A stretch of 64,000 nt of DNA from Thiogranum sp. (lineage in GTDB: Bacteria; Pseudomonadota; Gammaproteobacteria; DSM-19610): assembly GCA_030148805.1 (NCBI GenBank), contig JASBSS010000038.1, positions 1-64,000 of the forward strand, read 5' to 3'. Each line of letters opens with the position of its first letter. The first letter of the stretch is position 1. This document shows positions 18,717-25,332 of the stretch, one piece after another. A model generated the notes under the pieces. It saw only the letters and a list, made by a program, of their open reading frames with translations. It was not told the DNA's origin and searched no databases. The position numbers and the translations under genes were made by a program.

Positions 18717-19193
18717 ATGAAGACAGAAATCCCCCGACGACGCCTTCTCCAGTGGCTCGGCGCCACCACCGGCCTGGCACTGGCCACGCCCCGCGCCGGG
18801 GCGCAGAGCAAGGATCCGGACCTGTTCGGCGAGCCGGCCCATAAACTGGTGTATCAGTTCAACCAGGCCGATGAGGATTACATGGAGCACGTCCTGTTTT
18901 CCGTCGGGGCCATGCTGCGCAAATACAGCGACAACATCCATCTGGTGGTCACCGCCATCGGCCCGGGACTGCACATTCTGGGCAAGCAGCCGGGACGGCC
19001 GGTGCCCAAGATCATCCGCCAGCGTGTCTCCAGCCTGGCGGCCTACGGCGTGAGCTTCCACGCCTGCGGAAATACCATGAAATCGCTCGGCTGGGAGACC
19101 TCGGATCTGCTCGATTTTGCCGAGGTCGTGGAAATCGGCGCCGATGATCTCATGCTGCTCCAGGAACAGGGTTACAGCTATATCAGCTGGTAA
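18717..19193 (+). CDS. Tat-exported DsrE/F-like protein
   Basis: A 158-aa protein with a twin-arginine signal (PRRRLLQWLG at 5-14, ending ATPRAGA near 28) and a DsrE/DsrF-like domain: HKLVYQFNQ, then GAMLRKYSDNIHLVVTAIGPG, then a cysteine in SFHACGNTM. DsrE-fold proteins handle sulfur relay or bind ligands; exported versions are seen near sulfur-oxidation genes. ATG 18717 has AAGGAGT 4 nt upstream. Two cytochrome c genes follow on the same strand behind their own promoter. Confidence 0.8.
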   Translation: MKTEIPRRRLLQWLGATTGLALATPRAGAQSKDPDLFGEPAHKLVYQFNQADEDYMEHVLFSVGAMLRKYSDNIHLVVTAIGPGLHILGKQPGRPVPKIIRQRVSSLAAYGVSFHACGNTMKSLGWETSDLLDFAEVVEIGADDLMLLQEQGYSYISW

Positions 19194-19197
19194 GCTC

Positions 19198-19206
19198 TGG
19201 TATAAT
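19198..19206 (+). promoter_or_regulatory. Extended -10 promoter of the cytochrome pair
   Basis: TGG-TATAAT immediately after the DsrE-like gene, with no good -35, the pattern of an extended -10 promoter. The leader would be about 90 nt. Confidence 0.5.
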
Positions 19207-19301
19207 GCCGCCGATCCGGCGCAAGAAAACTTCAAAGCACCTGCCGGGAACGTTGCGCGGCAACACACAGACTGTAGACACCAAAGACGAGAGTGAGGAC
19301 T

Positions 19302-19637
19302 ATGAAAGTAAACTATCTACCTTGCCTGGCGCTGTTGGCCGCCAGCACCCTGCCGGCGAGCGGATGGGCCGCCGGCGACGCGGCCGCCGGCAAGACTAAG
19401 GCCTTTACCTGCATGGGTTGCCACGGCATTCCCGACTACAACAATGTCTATCCGACCTACCACGTGCCCAAGCTGGGCGGTCAGCACGCCGAGTATATCG
19501 TCGCCGCGCTGCAGGAATACGCCAAGGGCCAGCGCAAGCACGGCACCATGCAGGCGCAGGCCAAGGCGTTGAGCGAACAGGACATGCAGGATATCGCCGC
19601 TTATTTCGCCGCCGACGGCCGCGAGGGAGGGAACTGA
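19302..19637 (+). CDS. Single-haem class I cytochrome c
   Basis: A 111-aa periplasmic cytochrome with a signal peptide (cleavage after GWAA near 24), haem site CMGCH and a likely axial methionine in GTMQAQ. ATG 19302 has GAGTGAGGA upstream. It is followed after 1 bp by another single-haem cytochrome, and together they resemble the two halves of a dihaem cytochrome c4. Role: electron carrier between the bc1 complex or a dehydrogenase and an oxidase. Confidence 0.9.
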   Translation: MKVNYLPCLALLAASTLPASGWAAGDAAAGKTKAFTCMGCHGIPDYNNVYPTYHVPKLGGQHAEYIVAALQEYAKGQRKHGTMQAQAKALSEQDMQDIAAYFAADGREGGN

Positions 19638-19638
19638 T

Positions 19639-19989
19639 ATGAACAGTCTCAAGCAATGGCTCGTGGTGAGCGCGATTTCCGTCCTCAGTCTGTCCGCGCA
19701 CGCCGGTGGCGATGCCGAGGCCGGCAAGAAGATAGCCAGCCAGACCTGCCAGGCCTGTCACGGCGCCGACGGCAACAGCACCAATGCGCAATACCCCACC
19801 CTCGCCGGACAGCACGCGGACTATCTGGTGCACGCGCTGAAAGCCTACAAAAACGGCGATCGCAAGAACCCGATCATGTCAGGGTTCGCCGCCAGCCTGT
19901 CGGTCGCCGACATGGAAAACGTCGCCGCCTGGTTCGCCAGCCAGAAAGGGCTCACGTCGCCGAGATTGCCAAATACCGTCAACAAATAG
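19639..19989 (+). CDS. Single-haem class I cytochrome c (c553/c4-half type)
   Basis: A 116-aa periplasmic cytochrome with a signal peptide ending near SAHA (21), haem site CQACHG and the block NPIMSGFAASL containing the axial methionine. It has GAGGGAGGGAA before its ATG and only 1 bp separates it from the preceding cytochrome stop, so the two are translationally linked. Both share the AGxHAxYxVxALxxYxxG pattern and probably arose by duplication. Confidence 0.92.
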   Translation: MNSLKQWLVVSAISVLSLSAHAGGDAEAGKKIASQTCQACHGADGNSTNAQYPTLAGQHADYLVHALKAYKNGDRKNPIMSGFAASLSVADMENVAAWFASQKGLTSPRLPNTVNK

Positions 19990-19995
19990 ACGCTT

Positions 19996-20025
19996 GAGCG
20001 GATGCCCGGGCAGGGCATCCCGCTC
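19996..20025 (+). terminator. GC-rich hairpin after the cytochrome genes
   Basis: GAGCG-GATGCCC pairs with GGGCATC-CGCTC with one bulged C. No T-run follows directly; it may act with the AT-rich hairpin 10 bp downstream. Confidence 0.45.
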
Positions 20026-20034
20026 GCCCGGCGG

Positions 20035-20071
20035 AAAAAATGACAAAAAATGGACTTCTTGTCATTTTTTT
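20035..20071 (+). terminator. AT-rich terminator between cytochromes and MerR-like gene
   Basis: A 12-bp stem AAAAAATGACAA/TTGTCATTTTTT with a 12-nt loop, ending in seven T. The leading A-run makes it able to work in both directions. TTGACT and a short repeat CTTTG-GAT-CAAAG (20077-20089) follow at once and may belong to the promoter of the MerR-like gene. Confidence 0.65.
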
Positions 20072-20132
20072 CTTGACTTTGGATCAAAGCCTGCGACACT
20101 TGTGCCAGTCACCCAGGCACAGGGCAGGCGTG

Positions 20133-20582
20133 ATGCAAAGCGGTTTCACTCGCCAACAGGCCAGCACTCTTAGCGGGCTCAGTTGTCGCCAGCTCGATTA
20201 TTGGCGCAAAACCGGCCTGGTCTCCCCCCAGCACCAGACCGCCGGCGGGCACAGCCGCTACGGCTTTGTCGACCTGGTGGTGCTGCGCGCGGCCAAGCGC
20301 CTGCTCGATGCCGATATCTCCCTGCAGCGCATTCGCAAATGCCTGCAATCCCTGATGCGCTTTCTTCCGGCCAGCGAACATCCGCTGGCCGAGCTGTCGC
20401 TGGTGGTCACCGGTGACGTGGTACTGGTCTTTCACGGCGAACGCGCCTTCGACGCGCTCACCGGTCAGGAATGGGTCTTTCCGATCGCCGAACTGGCAGC
20501 GGAAGTTGAGAAACTGCAGCAGCCACAGCCGCGACAGGGCGAGCTGTTCGTCGCTGAAAAGAAGCTGGGAGTACGCGCCTGA
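20133..20582 (+). CDS. MerR-like DNA-binding protein, first gene of the ParA-fusion cluster
   Basis: A 149-aa protein whose first 70 residues form a MerR-type winged helix (LSGLSCRQLDYWRKTGLVSP, then the wing with GGHSRYGFVDL). The C-terminal part has a short beta region (LSLVVTGDVVLVF, GQEWVFPI) ending in a helix with LAAEVEKLQ. It lacks the cysteine pattern of metal sensors. About 97 bp separate it from the ParA fusion on the same strand. It may regulate the cluster or be its DNA-anchoring partner; ParA systems sometimes use HTH proteins in place of ParB. Start ATG 20133 has AGG 5 nt upstream. Confidence 0.75.
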   Translation: MQSGFTRQQASTLSGLSCRQLDYWRKTGLVSPQHQTAGGHSRYGFVDLVVLRAAKRLLDADISLQRIRKCLQSLMRFLPASEHPLAELSLVVTGDVVLVFHGERAFDALTGQEWVFPIAELAAEVEKLQQPQPRQGELFVAEKKLGVRA

Positions 20583-20679
20583 TCCAATAACAGCAACACA
20601 GGCATGATGGTGAAGCGTCGACGCGCACCGTATTGGTCGCAATCGTATGCACAAGGCTGCAACGACGGGGAGACTGAAT

Positions 20680-21795
20680 ATGCACATCATTGCCATCGCC
20701 AATCAGAAAGGTGGCTGCGGGAAAACCACCACTGCCATCAACCTGGCCGCGGAGCTGGGACGACAGCGACAACGCGTTTTGTTGATCGATATGGATCCCC
20801 AGGCGCATGCGTCCCTGGGGCTGGGGATCAAAGCACATTGTCAACAGGGATTGTACGAGGTTTTCAATCACGAGCTGTCGCTCGCGCAAACGATCCTGCC
20901 CCAGGTGATCGAAGGCGTGGATCTGGTTGCGGCGACGGTGACCCTGGCGGCCGTGGAACCGTTGCTCGGCGATCAGCCAGGACGCGAACGACAATTACTG
21001 GAGCATCTGGAGCCGCTAAAGGACCATTATGATCAGATTCTCATCGACTGCCCGCCGTCGCTGGGCCTGCTCTCGATCAACGCACTGAGATGCGCCACCC
21101 GGATTCTCACGCCGCTGGACGCCGGATTCTTCTCCCTGGAGGGGGTCCACCAACTGCGCGCCCTGGTCGGCTTGCTGGAAGAGAAATACGCCCTGCACCT
21201 GCCGATGGAAATCCTGCTCACCCAGTTCGACGGCCATACCCGACTGGCGCAGACGCTGCTCGAGCAGGTTCGTCAGCAGTTTCCGCAGCTGCTTCACCGT
21301 GTACGGATTCGGCCGACCGTACGCGCCCGCGAGGCCGTTTATTTCGGCAAACCGCTATGTCAGTACGCGCCGCAGAGCACCGCCGCCAGCGACTATCGCC
21401 GTCTGGCCGCAACGATGCTTGCCGACGCGCAACACCGCCCGAGCGTGGCGCCGCGAGCCCCAACCCGTTCCGCTCTGGAAAACGACAGTGAGGACAACAG
21501 CATGAGCCTAAGCCGCGAAAAGGCCCTCCGACAGATGGTCGTACTGACGTTCAACGACATCGAATGCAGTCGTCTGCAACTGGCCGGCGACTTCAACGAC
21601 TGGGTGCCGGATCAGAATGTGGAAACGCGCAAGCTCAACGGTCGCTGGCAGAAGGTTTTCACCGCCGAGCCCGGCGTCTATGAATACCGGCTGCTGGTGG
21701 ACGGCAAATGGCAGGCGGACCCCACCAATCCGTATGAAATCCCCAATGACCTGGGCGGCATCAACTCCCTTCTACAGGTACCGGCACAACTCTAA
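20680..21795 (+). CDS. ParA/MinD-type ATPase fused to a glycogen-binding (AMPK1/CBM48-like) domain
   Basis: A 371-aa fusion. Residues 1-250 are a ParA ATPase: deviant Walker A KGGCGKTT (10-17) with the signature lysine, Walker A' LLIDMDP (34-40), Walker B ILIDCPPS (120-127). Residues 251-283 are a polar linker. Residues 284-371 match the glycogen-binding domain of AMPK beta: LAGDFNDWVP (301-310), GVYEYRLLVDGKW (332-344), DPTNPYE, and a terminal INSLLQV. The two tryptophans used for sugar stacking align at W308 and W344. ParA proteins move or distribute cargo on the nucleoid, so a carbohydrate cargo is an attractive inference. Its stop overlaps the next start (TAATG). Start 20680 has GGGGAG upstream. 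Confidence 0.85.
   Translation: MHIIAIANQKGGCGKTTTAINLAAELGRQRQRVLLIDMDPQAHASLGLGIKAHCQQGLYEVFNHELSLAQTILPQVIEGVDLVAATVTLAAVEPLLGDQPGRERQLLEHLEPLKDHYDQILIDCPPSLGLLSINALRCATRILTPLDAGFFSLEGVHQLRALVGLLEEKYALHLPMEILLTQFDGHTRLAQTLLEQVRQQFPQLLHRVRIRPTVRAREAVYFGKPLCQYAPQSTAASDYRRLAATMLADAQHRPSVAPRAPTRSALENDSEDNSMSLSREKALRQMVVLTFNDIECSRLQLAGDFNDWVPDQNVETRKLNGRWQKVFTAEPGVYEYRLLVDGKWQADPTNPYEIPNDLGGINSLLQVPAQL
21490..21504 (+). promoter_or_regulatory. Internal ribosome binding site and in-frame ATG before the CBM domain
   Basis: GAGGA (21490-21494), 7 nt, then ATG 21502, in frame, at codon 275 exactly at the linker/CBM junction. Initiation here would give a free 97-aa glycogen-binding protein. Confidence 0.5.
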
Positions 21796-22475
21796 TGACC
21801 AGTCAGCTAAACCCCGCCTGGCAACGCAGGCCGCTTTCCTCCAATCACCTGGCAGAAATCAGTGCCCGCTTTCTCAGTAGCGAAGCGCGTCCGGCACCGG
21901 CCGCTGAACGCTGCCAGGTGATTTCTTTTTTGCTCGAAGACGAGCGCCAGGAGGAAGTGGTGCGGGAGTTGGCGCACGCGCTGGCGCAGCAGGGACAAGC
22001 CTGCCGCTGGCGACGCCTCGGGCCGGCACGCACGACTACGGCCGACCCGACATCGGCCGCAGACGCCAACACGCTCCACCTGGTGACGACCACCTCGGTG
22101 ACCGACTGCCTGGCGCAACCCGCCGACCCTGTCGTGGTGCTGGTCCCCGCCAGCCTGTCCGGCCTCAGAAATGCCTACCTGCGGATCAAACAACTGAGTG
22201 CCTTCCATTGTCCGGATGTTGCCGTATTGCTGCTGGGGCCGCGCGATCAACACGCCGCCTGGCGCTATTTCCGTAAACTGGCGGTGGGTACGCTGCGCTT
22301 TTTGGACATCCCGCTGCTGAATTTGGGTTTTCTGCCGGCGACGGACCCTGCGGGGCAGACAACGCCTGAACAGCGCCGCCAACTCCTGGGCCGCGTCGGC
22401 GCCCGCCTACTGCGCAGCGGCTGCCATCGCCGCTATACTGGGCCCGGGACAACAGGCGACCGGCAGGCATCATGA
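21795..22475 (+). CDS. Degenerate MinD/FlhG-like protein without P-loop
   Basis: A 226-aa protein. The C-terminal half follows the FlhG/MinD pattern: a helix LRNAYLRIKQLSA, a strand VAVLLLGPRD where functional members have the NMV loop, then YFRKLAVGTLRFLDIPLLNLGFLP. The first 60 residues contain no Walker A lysine loop; the expected position reads VISFLLEDERQEE. It is therefore likely a pseudo-ATPase partner rather than an enzyme. Its ATG overlaps the stop of the ParA-CBM gene and its end overlaps the next start (ATGA), so the three are co-translated. Confidence 0.6.
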   Translation: MTSQLNPAWQRRPLSSNHLAEISARFLSSEARPAPAAERCQVISFLLEDERQEEVVRELAHALAQQGQACRWRRLGPARTTTADPTSAADANTLHLVTTTSVTDCLAQPADPVVVLVPASLSGLRNAYLRIKQLSAFHCPDVAVLLLGPRDQHAAWRYFRKLAVGTLRFLDIPLLNLGFLPATDPAGQTTPEQRRQLLGRVGARLLRSGCHRRYTGPGTTGDRQAS

Positions 22476-23062
22476 GACTGAACATCCAGGCGGTAGAGGA
22501 CTGCGATCCCGAAGCCCTGCGCGCGCTCCTGATCGATGCCGCCGACGATCTGGTGGGCACAGACCACTGTCTGCTCGAATCCCAGCTACCCTGGGACGGC
22601 CATCCGATCCTGCTCGCCGACGCCGAGGCGCACCCGGTTCTGATCAGTTTCGACCTGGCCAACAGCCAGGCCGCCCTGCTCAACGGCCTGCACGCCAGCG
22701 ACCAGTTGAGCGCGGCGTTACCCTGGGTGAACCAGGTCTACACCGGATTGCGCCAGTTGGAGAAGAAGCCCCGCCTGGTGGTGGTCACCAGCGAACCTCC
22801 ACCGGGGTATCAGGCGGTACTGACAGGGGATCAGAGTCTTTCGTTGTTTCTCTGCCGCGTGTTGCGGGTCAACGACGAGACCGGTGTGCTGCTGGAGCGC
22901 CTAACGCACAGCGACTTGGCTAGCCAAGCTACGCCGCCATCCGGCGTTCAGGCCGGCAACCGCCCCGTCCCCTTGACGATCGCCCCGGAGAGTTCTCCCG
23001 CTTCAGACCCTCCCGAGCCCGCCCTGAGCGAACAGGAAGCCCATTACTTCCAGCAACTCTGA
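22472..23062 (+). CDS. Uncharacterised protein of the ParA-fusion cluster
   Basis: A 196-aa protein that I do not recognise with confidence. Residues 1-145 are predicted folded with alternating strands and helices (HPILLADAEAHPVLISFD, then a tryptophan helix, then RLVVVTSEPPPGYQ and a hydrophobic helix LSLFLCRVL). That order recalls PD-(D/E)XK-like cores, but the catalytic E-x-K is not evident, so this is only a fold suggestion. The last 50 residues are proline/serine-rich and end QEAHYFQQL, possibly an interaction peptide. ATGA overlap with the preceding gene. Confidence 0.55.
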   Translation: MRLNIQAVEDCDPEALRALLIDAADDLVGTDHCLLESQLPWDGHPILLADAEAHPVLISFDLANSQAALLNGLHASDQLSAALPWVNQVYTGLRQLEKKPRLVVVTSEPPPGYQAVLTGDQSLSLFLCRVLRVNDETGVLLERLTHSDLASQATPPSGVQAGNRPVPLTIAPESSPASDPPEPALSEQEAHYFQQL

Positions 23063-23132
23063 CTTTCCGGGCCAGACCAGGGCGCCTGCCCCTCCGGGCG
23101 CCGACGGTGCGCGTGGACCGGGAGCGAGGAAT

Positions 23133-23165
23133 GATTCCCATCCGTTTCCCAGTGGGATGGGAATC
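23133..23165. terminator. Hairpin between convergent transcripts
   Basis: A perfect 11-bp stem GATTCCCATCC/GGATGGGAATC with an 11-nt loop, between the end of the ParA-fusion cluster and a small gene on the other strand. It has no T-run. Confidence 0.45.
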
Positions 23166-23192
23166 AGCACCCTGGTTCCGGCCTAGCGTACG

Positions 23193-23291
23193 TCATGCGG
23201 TCGCGTATAACGACGCCACAAACGCTACCCAGGCAATGGATACTACGAACAAAGCGGCGATCCGGCGTTGAAACTGCTGAACTTGGGTCAT
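23193..23291 (-). CDS. Small 32-aa single-pass membrane protein
   Basis: A short open frame with an excellent ribosome site (AGGAGG, 5 nt before ATG on the minus strand). It encodes MTQVQQFQRR followed by a single hydrophobic helix (IAALFVVSIAWVAFVASLY) and a short end. The basic N-terminal segment would stay in the cytoplasm. It is too small for usual gene callers. No partner is adjacent on its strand; the following hairpin could end its transcript. I assign no function. Confidence 0.5.
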   Translation of the reverse strand: MTQVQQFQRRIAALFVVSIAWVAFVASLYATA

Positions 23292-23526
23292 CACTGCCTC
23301 CTGGTGTTATCTGCTGACTCTCTCCGGGCCCAACGGTGTCGCAATATCCCGGCAACGCGGAAAATTGCGCCAAAAACCCCAACCTAATACTTTCTAACCC
23401 AGGCAAAATTTCAATGCAAACAATGATTACGCGAGAGGTCGAATTGTGTCTGGAATTGGCGACAGTCTGGCCAAAAATTACTCAAAACCCCTTCCCCGCC
23501 CGCAAACGGGGCGCCCTCCGACCAAA
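23292..23526. other. Intergenic stretch upstream of the sigma-54-type promoter
   Basis: About 230 bp with no coding sequence I can support. It is AT-richer than its neighbours and could hold upstream activator or IHF sites for the promoter at 23527; I do not recognise one. Confidence 0.4.
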
Positions 23527-23543
23527 TTGGCACAACCTATGCA
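23527..23543 (+). promoter_or_regulatory. Sigma-54-type (-24/-12) promoter
   Basis: TTGGCACAACCTATGCA has the obligatory GG (23529-23530) and GC (23541-23542) separated by exactly 10 nt, with the consensus TGGCAC at -24. Transcription would start about 40 nt before the start codon at 23598. Confidence 0.6.
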
Positions 23544-23597
23544 GGTGAATTAGCGAGCTAGGCGCTGTCTTCCACCCGCCTTACCTGAGGAGGAAAC

Positions 23598-23822
23598 ATG
23601 AAGCCCATCGCATTGCAACTGGTCACCGTCTGCCTGGAAAACGGCCGCCAGGGGATTTTTGTCGGCGTTCCCCTGGTCTCTCCGGAAACCCCTTCAGACC
23701 AGGGCCAGATCGAGGATATCTGGTTCTCGGACGTGCAGGAGGTGCCGGCACAACTGGTGCTCAAGGATCTGGTGCGCCTGTTGCAGGCGCAGCTGTGCCG
23801 CTGCGAAACCCCGCTGCAATAA
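23598..23822 (+). CDS. Hypothetical 74-aa protein
   Basis: A short protein with a strong ribosome site (GAGGAGGAAAC before the ATG). The sequence alternates strands and a C-terminal helix (LVLKDLVRLLQAQL) and ends with a CRCETPLQ tail holding two of its three cysteines. I do not recognise the family. The upstream sigma-54-like promoter suggests expression under a specific activator, for example nitrogen or carbon signals. A gene for another small unknown protein follows 93 bp later. Confidence 0.6.
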   Translation: MKPIALQLVTVCLENGRQGIFVGVPLVSPETPSDQGQIEDIWFSDVQEVPAQLVLKDLVRLLQAQLCRCETPLQ

Positions 23823-23915
23823 TCTGCACGCTCCGCGGTTTTGCCCCGTCCGGGCCAGGCATCGGGAAAATCCCGGCGCGCTCAGCTACACTAAGCGCAA
23901 ACCGAGGATCCCGAT

Positions 23916-24227
23916 ATGTCCACAACTGAAAAGAACATGCCCAAGTGGGATGTCGCACTGGCGTCGTTGGCGGGCGACGAGTTCCGCAGAAAAGGCGAGG
24001 CGCTGCAACTGGGAGACTTTCATCGCCTGGCGACCCAGCATGCCATCCGGCTCGATGACATCATGGAAACCATGTTCCTGCTGGCCATTCATGGTCAGTG
24101 GACCTATACCGACCGCGACGGCTCCCCGCAGACACTCAGTCAGGACACGCTGGACAACCTGTACGTCAAGCGCCGGCTGTCGGAAGAGGATCTGCGAGCC
24201 TTCGACGGCGGCTGGCAGCCGGCCTGA
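23916..24227 (+). CDS. Hypothetical 103-aa protein
   Basis: A small, mainly helical, soluble protein, with blocks GEALQLGDFHRLA, RLDDIMETMFLLAIHG and LSEEDLRAF. I considered TusE/DsrC because of size and helical pattern, but the C-terminal cysteine arm of that family is missing. Function unknown. Its stop is 2 bp from the stop of the convergent LysR gene. Confidence 0.5.
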   Translation: MSTTEKNMPKWDVALASLAGDEFRRKGEALQLGDFHRLATQHAIRLDDIMETMFLLAIHGQWTYTDRDGSPQTLSQDTLDNLYVKRRLSEEDLRAFDGGWQPA

Positions 24228-24229
24228 AC

Positions 24230-25090
24230 TCAACCGGACGCCGATCCGGCGATTTCGGTAGCCAGTTCGCGCAAACCGTGTAAGGCCTGGCGTTGGACTT
24301 CACTGTCGGCTTCGCGGGGAAACACCATATAGGCAGGATGGGTGAATTCCGGTCCGTTCCTCACCCGATGAATCTGGCCGGCGTCGATGAACGGTTGCGC
24401 CATGCGGATCGGCAGGAAGCAGGAGCCACCGTTGGCGAGGATCAGCTGCACCCCCAACCAACCGATATTGACCACCTGCGGCGGCCGTGACAGGTCCGGA
24501 AAGCTCTCCCGGTGCTTGGCATAGAAACCGGGGCCCCATTCCACGTAGATGTAGTTCTCGTCCGGCCACTGCGTCTTGGGATTCGAGCTGACCATCACCA
24601 GGGTCTCGTCGAACAGATGCTCCACCACCAGGCCGGGCGCGTGGCTGGGGGTGTACATCAGGCAGATGTCCAGCGTGCCTTCGACCAGGCGGCGCATCAG
24701 ATCCTCCTCGAACCCGATTTCACTGCGAATGGAGACATCCGGCGCGGCCGCGCGCATCCAGCCAACCCAGCGCGGCAAGAATCCTTCCCACAGCGCGATC
24801 CGACCGCCGATACGGACACTGGCACGATAACGACTGGGCAACCCGACGTCGTGGCGCGCCTGTTCCACCGTCAACACCAGGGTCTTGGCGTGCTGTAGAA
24901 ACCGTCGCCCCGCCGGCGTGAGCGTGGCCCCCGCTCGGTTGCGCACAAACAGCCGCGCGCCGAGATCCGCCTCCAGGTGCTGGATGCGAGCGCTGACCGT
25001 GGACTGGGTCACGTGCAAACGGTTGGACGCCTCGAGAAAACTCCCGTGGGCGGCGATCGCTAGAAAGGTCCGTGCCTGCTCAATGTCCAT
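24230..25090 (-). CDS. LysR-family transcriptional regulator
   Basis: A 286-aa regulator starting MDIEQARTFLAIAAHGSF, with the HTH in residues 18-38 (ASNRLHVTQSTVSARIQHLE) and the periplasmic-binding-like effector domain after about 90. The start at 25090 matches the family; an upstream in-frame extension does not. It is divergent from the HPP/CBS gene pair, and the shared intergenic region contains an ATC-N9-GAT operator, so it probably controls that pair. The ligand is unknown. Confidence 0.9.
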   Translation of the reverse strand: MDIEQARTFLAIAAHGSFLEASNRLHVTQSTVSARIQHLEADLGARLFVRNRAGATLTPAGRRFLQHAKTLVLTVEQARHDVGLPSRYRASVRIGGRIALWEGFLPRWVGWMRAAAPDVSIRSEIGFEEDLMRRLVEGTLDICLMYTPSHAPGLVVEHLFDETLVMVSSNPKTQWPDENYIYVEWGPGFYAKHRESFPDLSRPPQVVNIGWLGVQLILANGGSCFLPIRMAQPFIDAGQIHRVRNGPEFTHPAYMVFPREADSEVQRQALHGLRELATEIAGSASG

Positions 25091-25112
25091 AATGGGGCAA
25101 CGTGCTCGATAA

Positions 25113-25129
25113 TATCGGACGTAGCGATA
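25113..25129. promoter_or_regulatory. LysR-type operator
   Basis: TATCG-N7-CGATA, containing ATC-N9-GAT, the classic LysR recognition-site form. It lies 23 bp from the regulator start codon and upstream of the HPP gene. Flanking CGATAAT copies are in direct repeat. Confidence 0.55.
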
Positions 25130-25332
25130 ATAACATGCAATATATATCGTTTGTCTATAATTCGTACGCCCCATTATGATGCAACTTCTTATTCAGCTCA
25201 GGAGAATCCGGTGGCCGCCAACGCGACTCCTTTATCCATCCGCCAGCACCCCCGCTGTCCCGGCGAGAGACTCGAGGCGCTTGGGGGCAGGCGTTCCTCG
25301 CACGGGCAGCCGGCGCGCGGCTGTGAGTGCCT

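Noticed and set aside
20073-20087. An FNR/Anr-type box upstream of the MerR-like gene
   Set aside because: TTGAC and ATCAA half-sites are present but separated by 5 nt instead of 4, and the first half-site has a mismatch.
22472-23062. A PD-(D/E)XK nuclease
   Set aside because: The strand order is suggestive, but the E-x-K catalytic pair cannot be found, so no nuclease function is assigned.
23916-24227. TusE/DsrC-family protein
   Set aside because: Size and helical pattern are similar, but the conserved C-terminal cysteine arm is absent.
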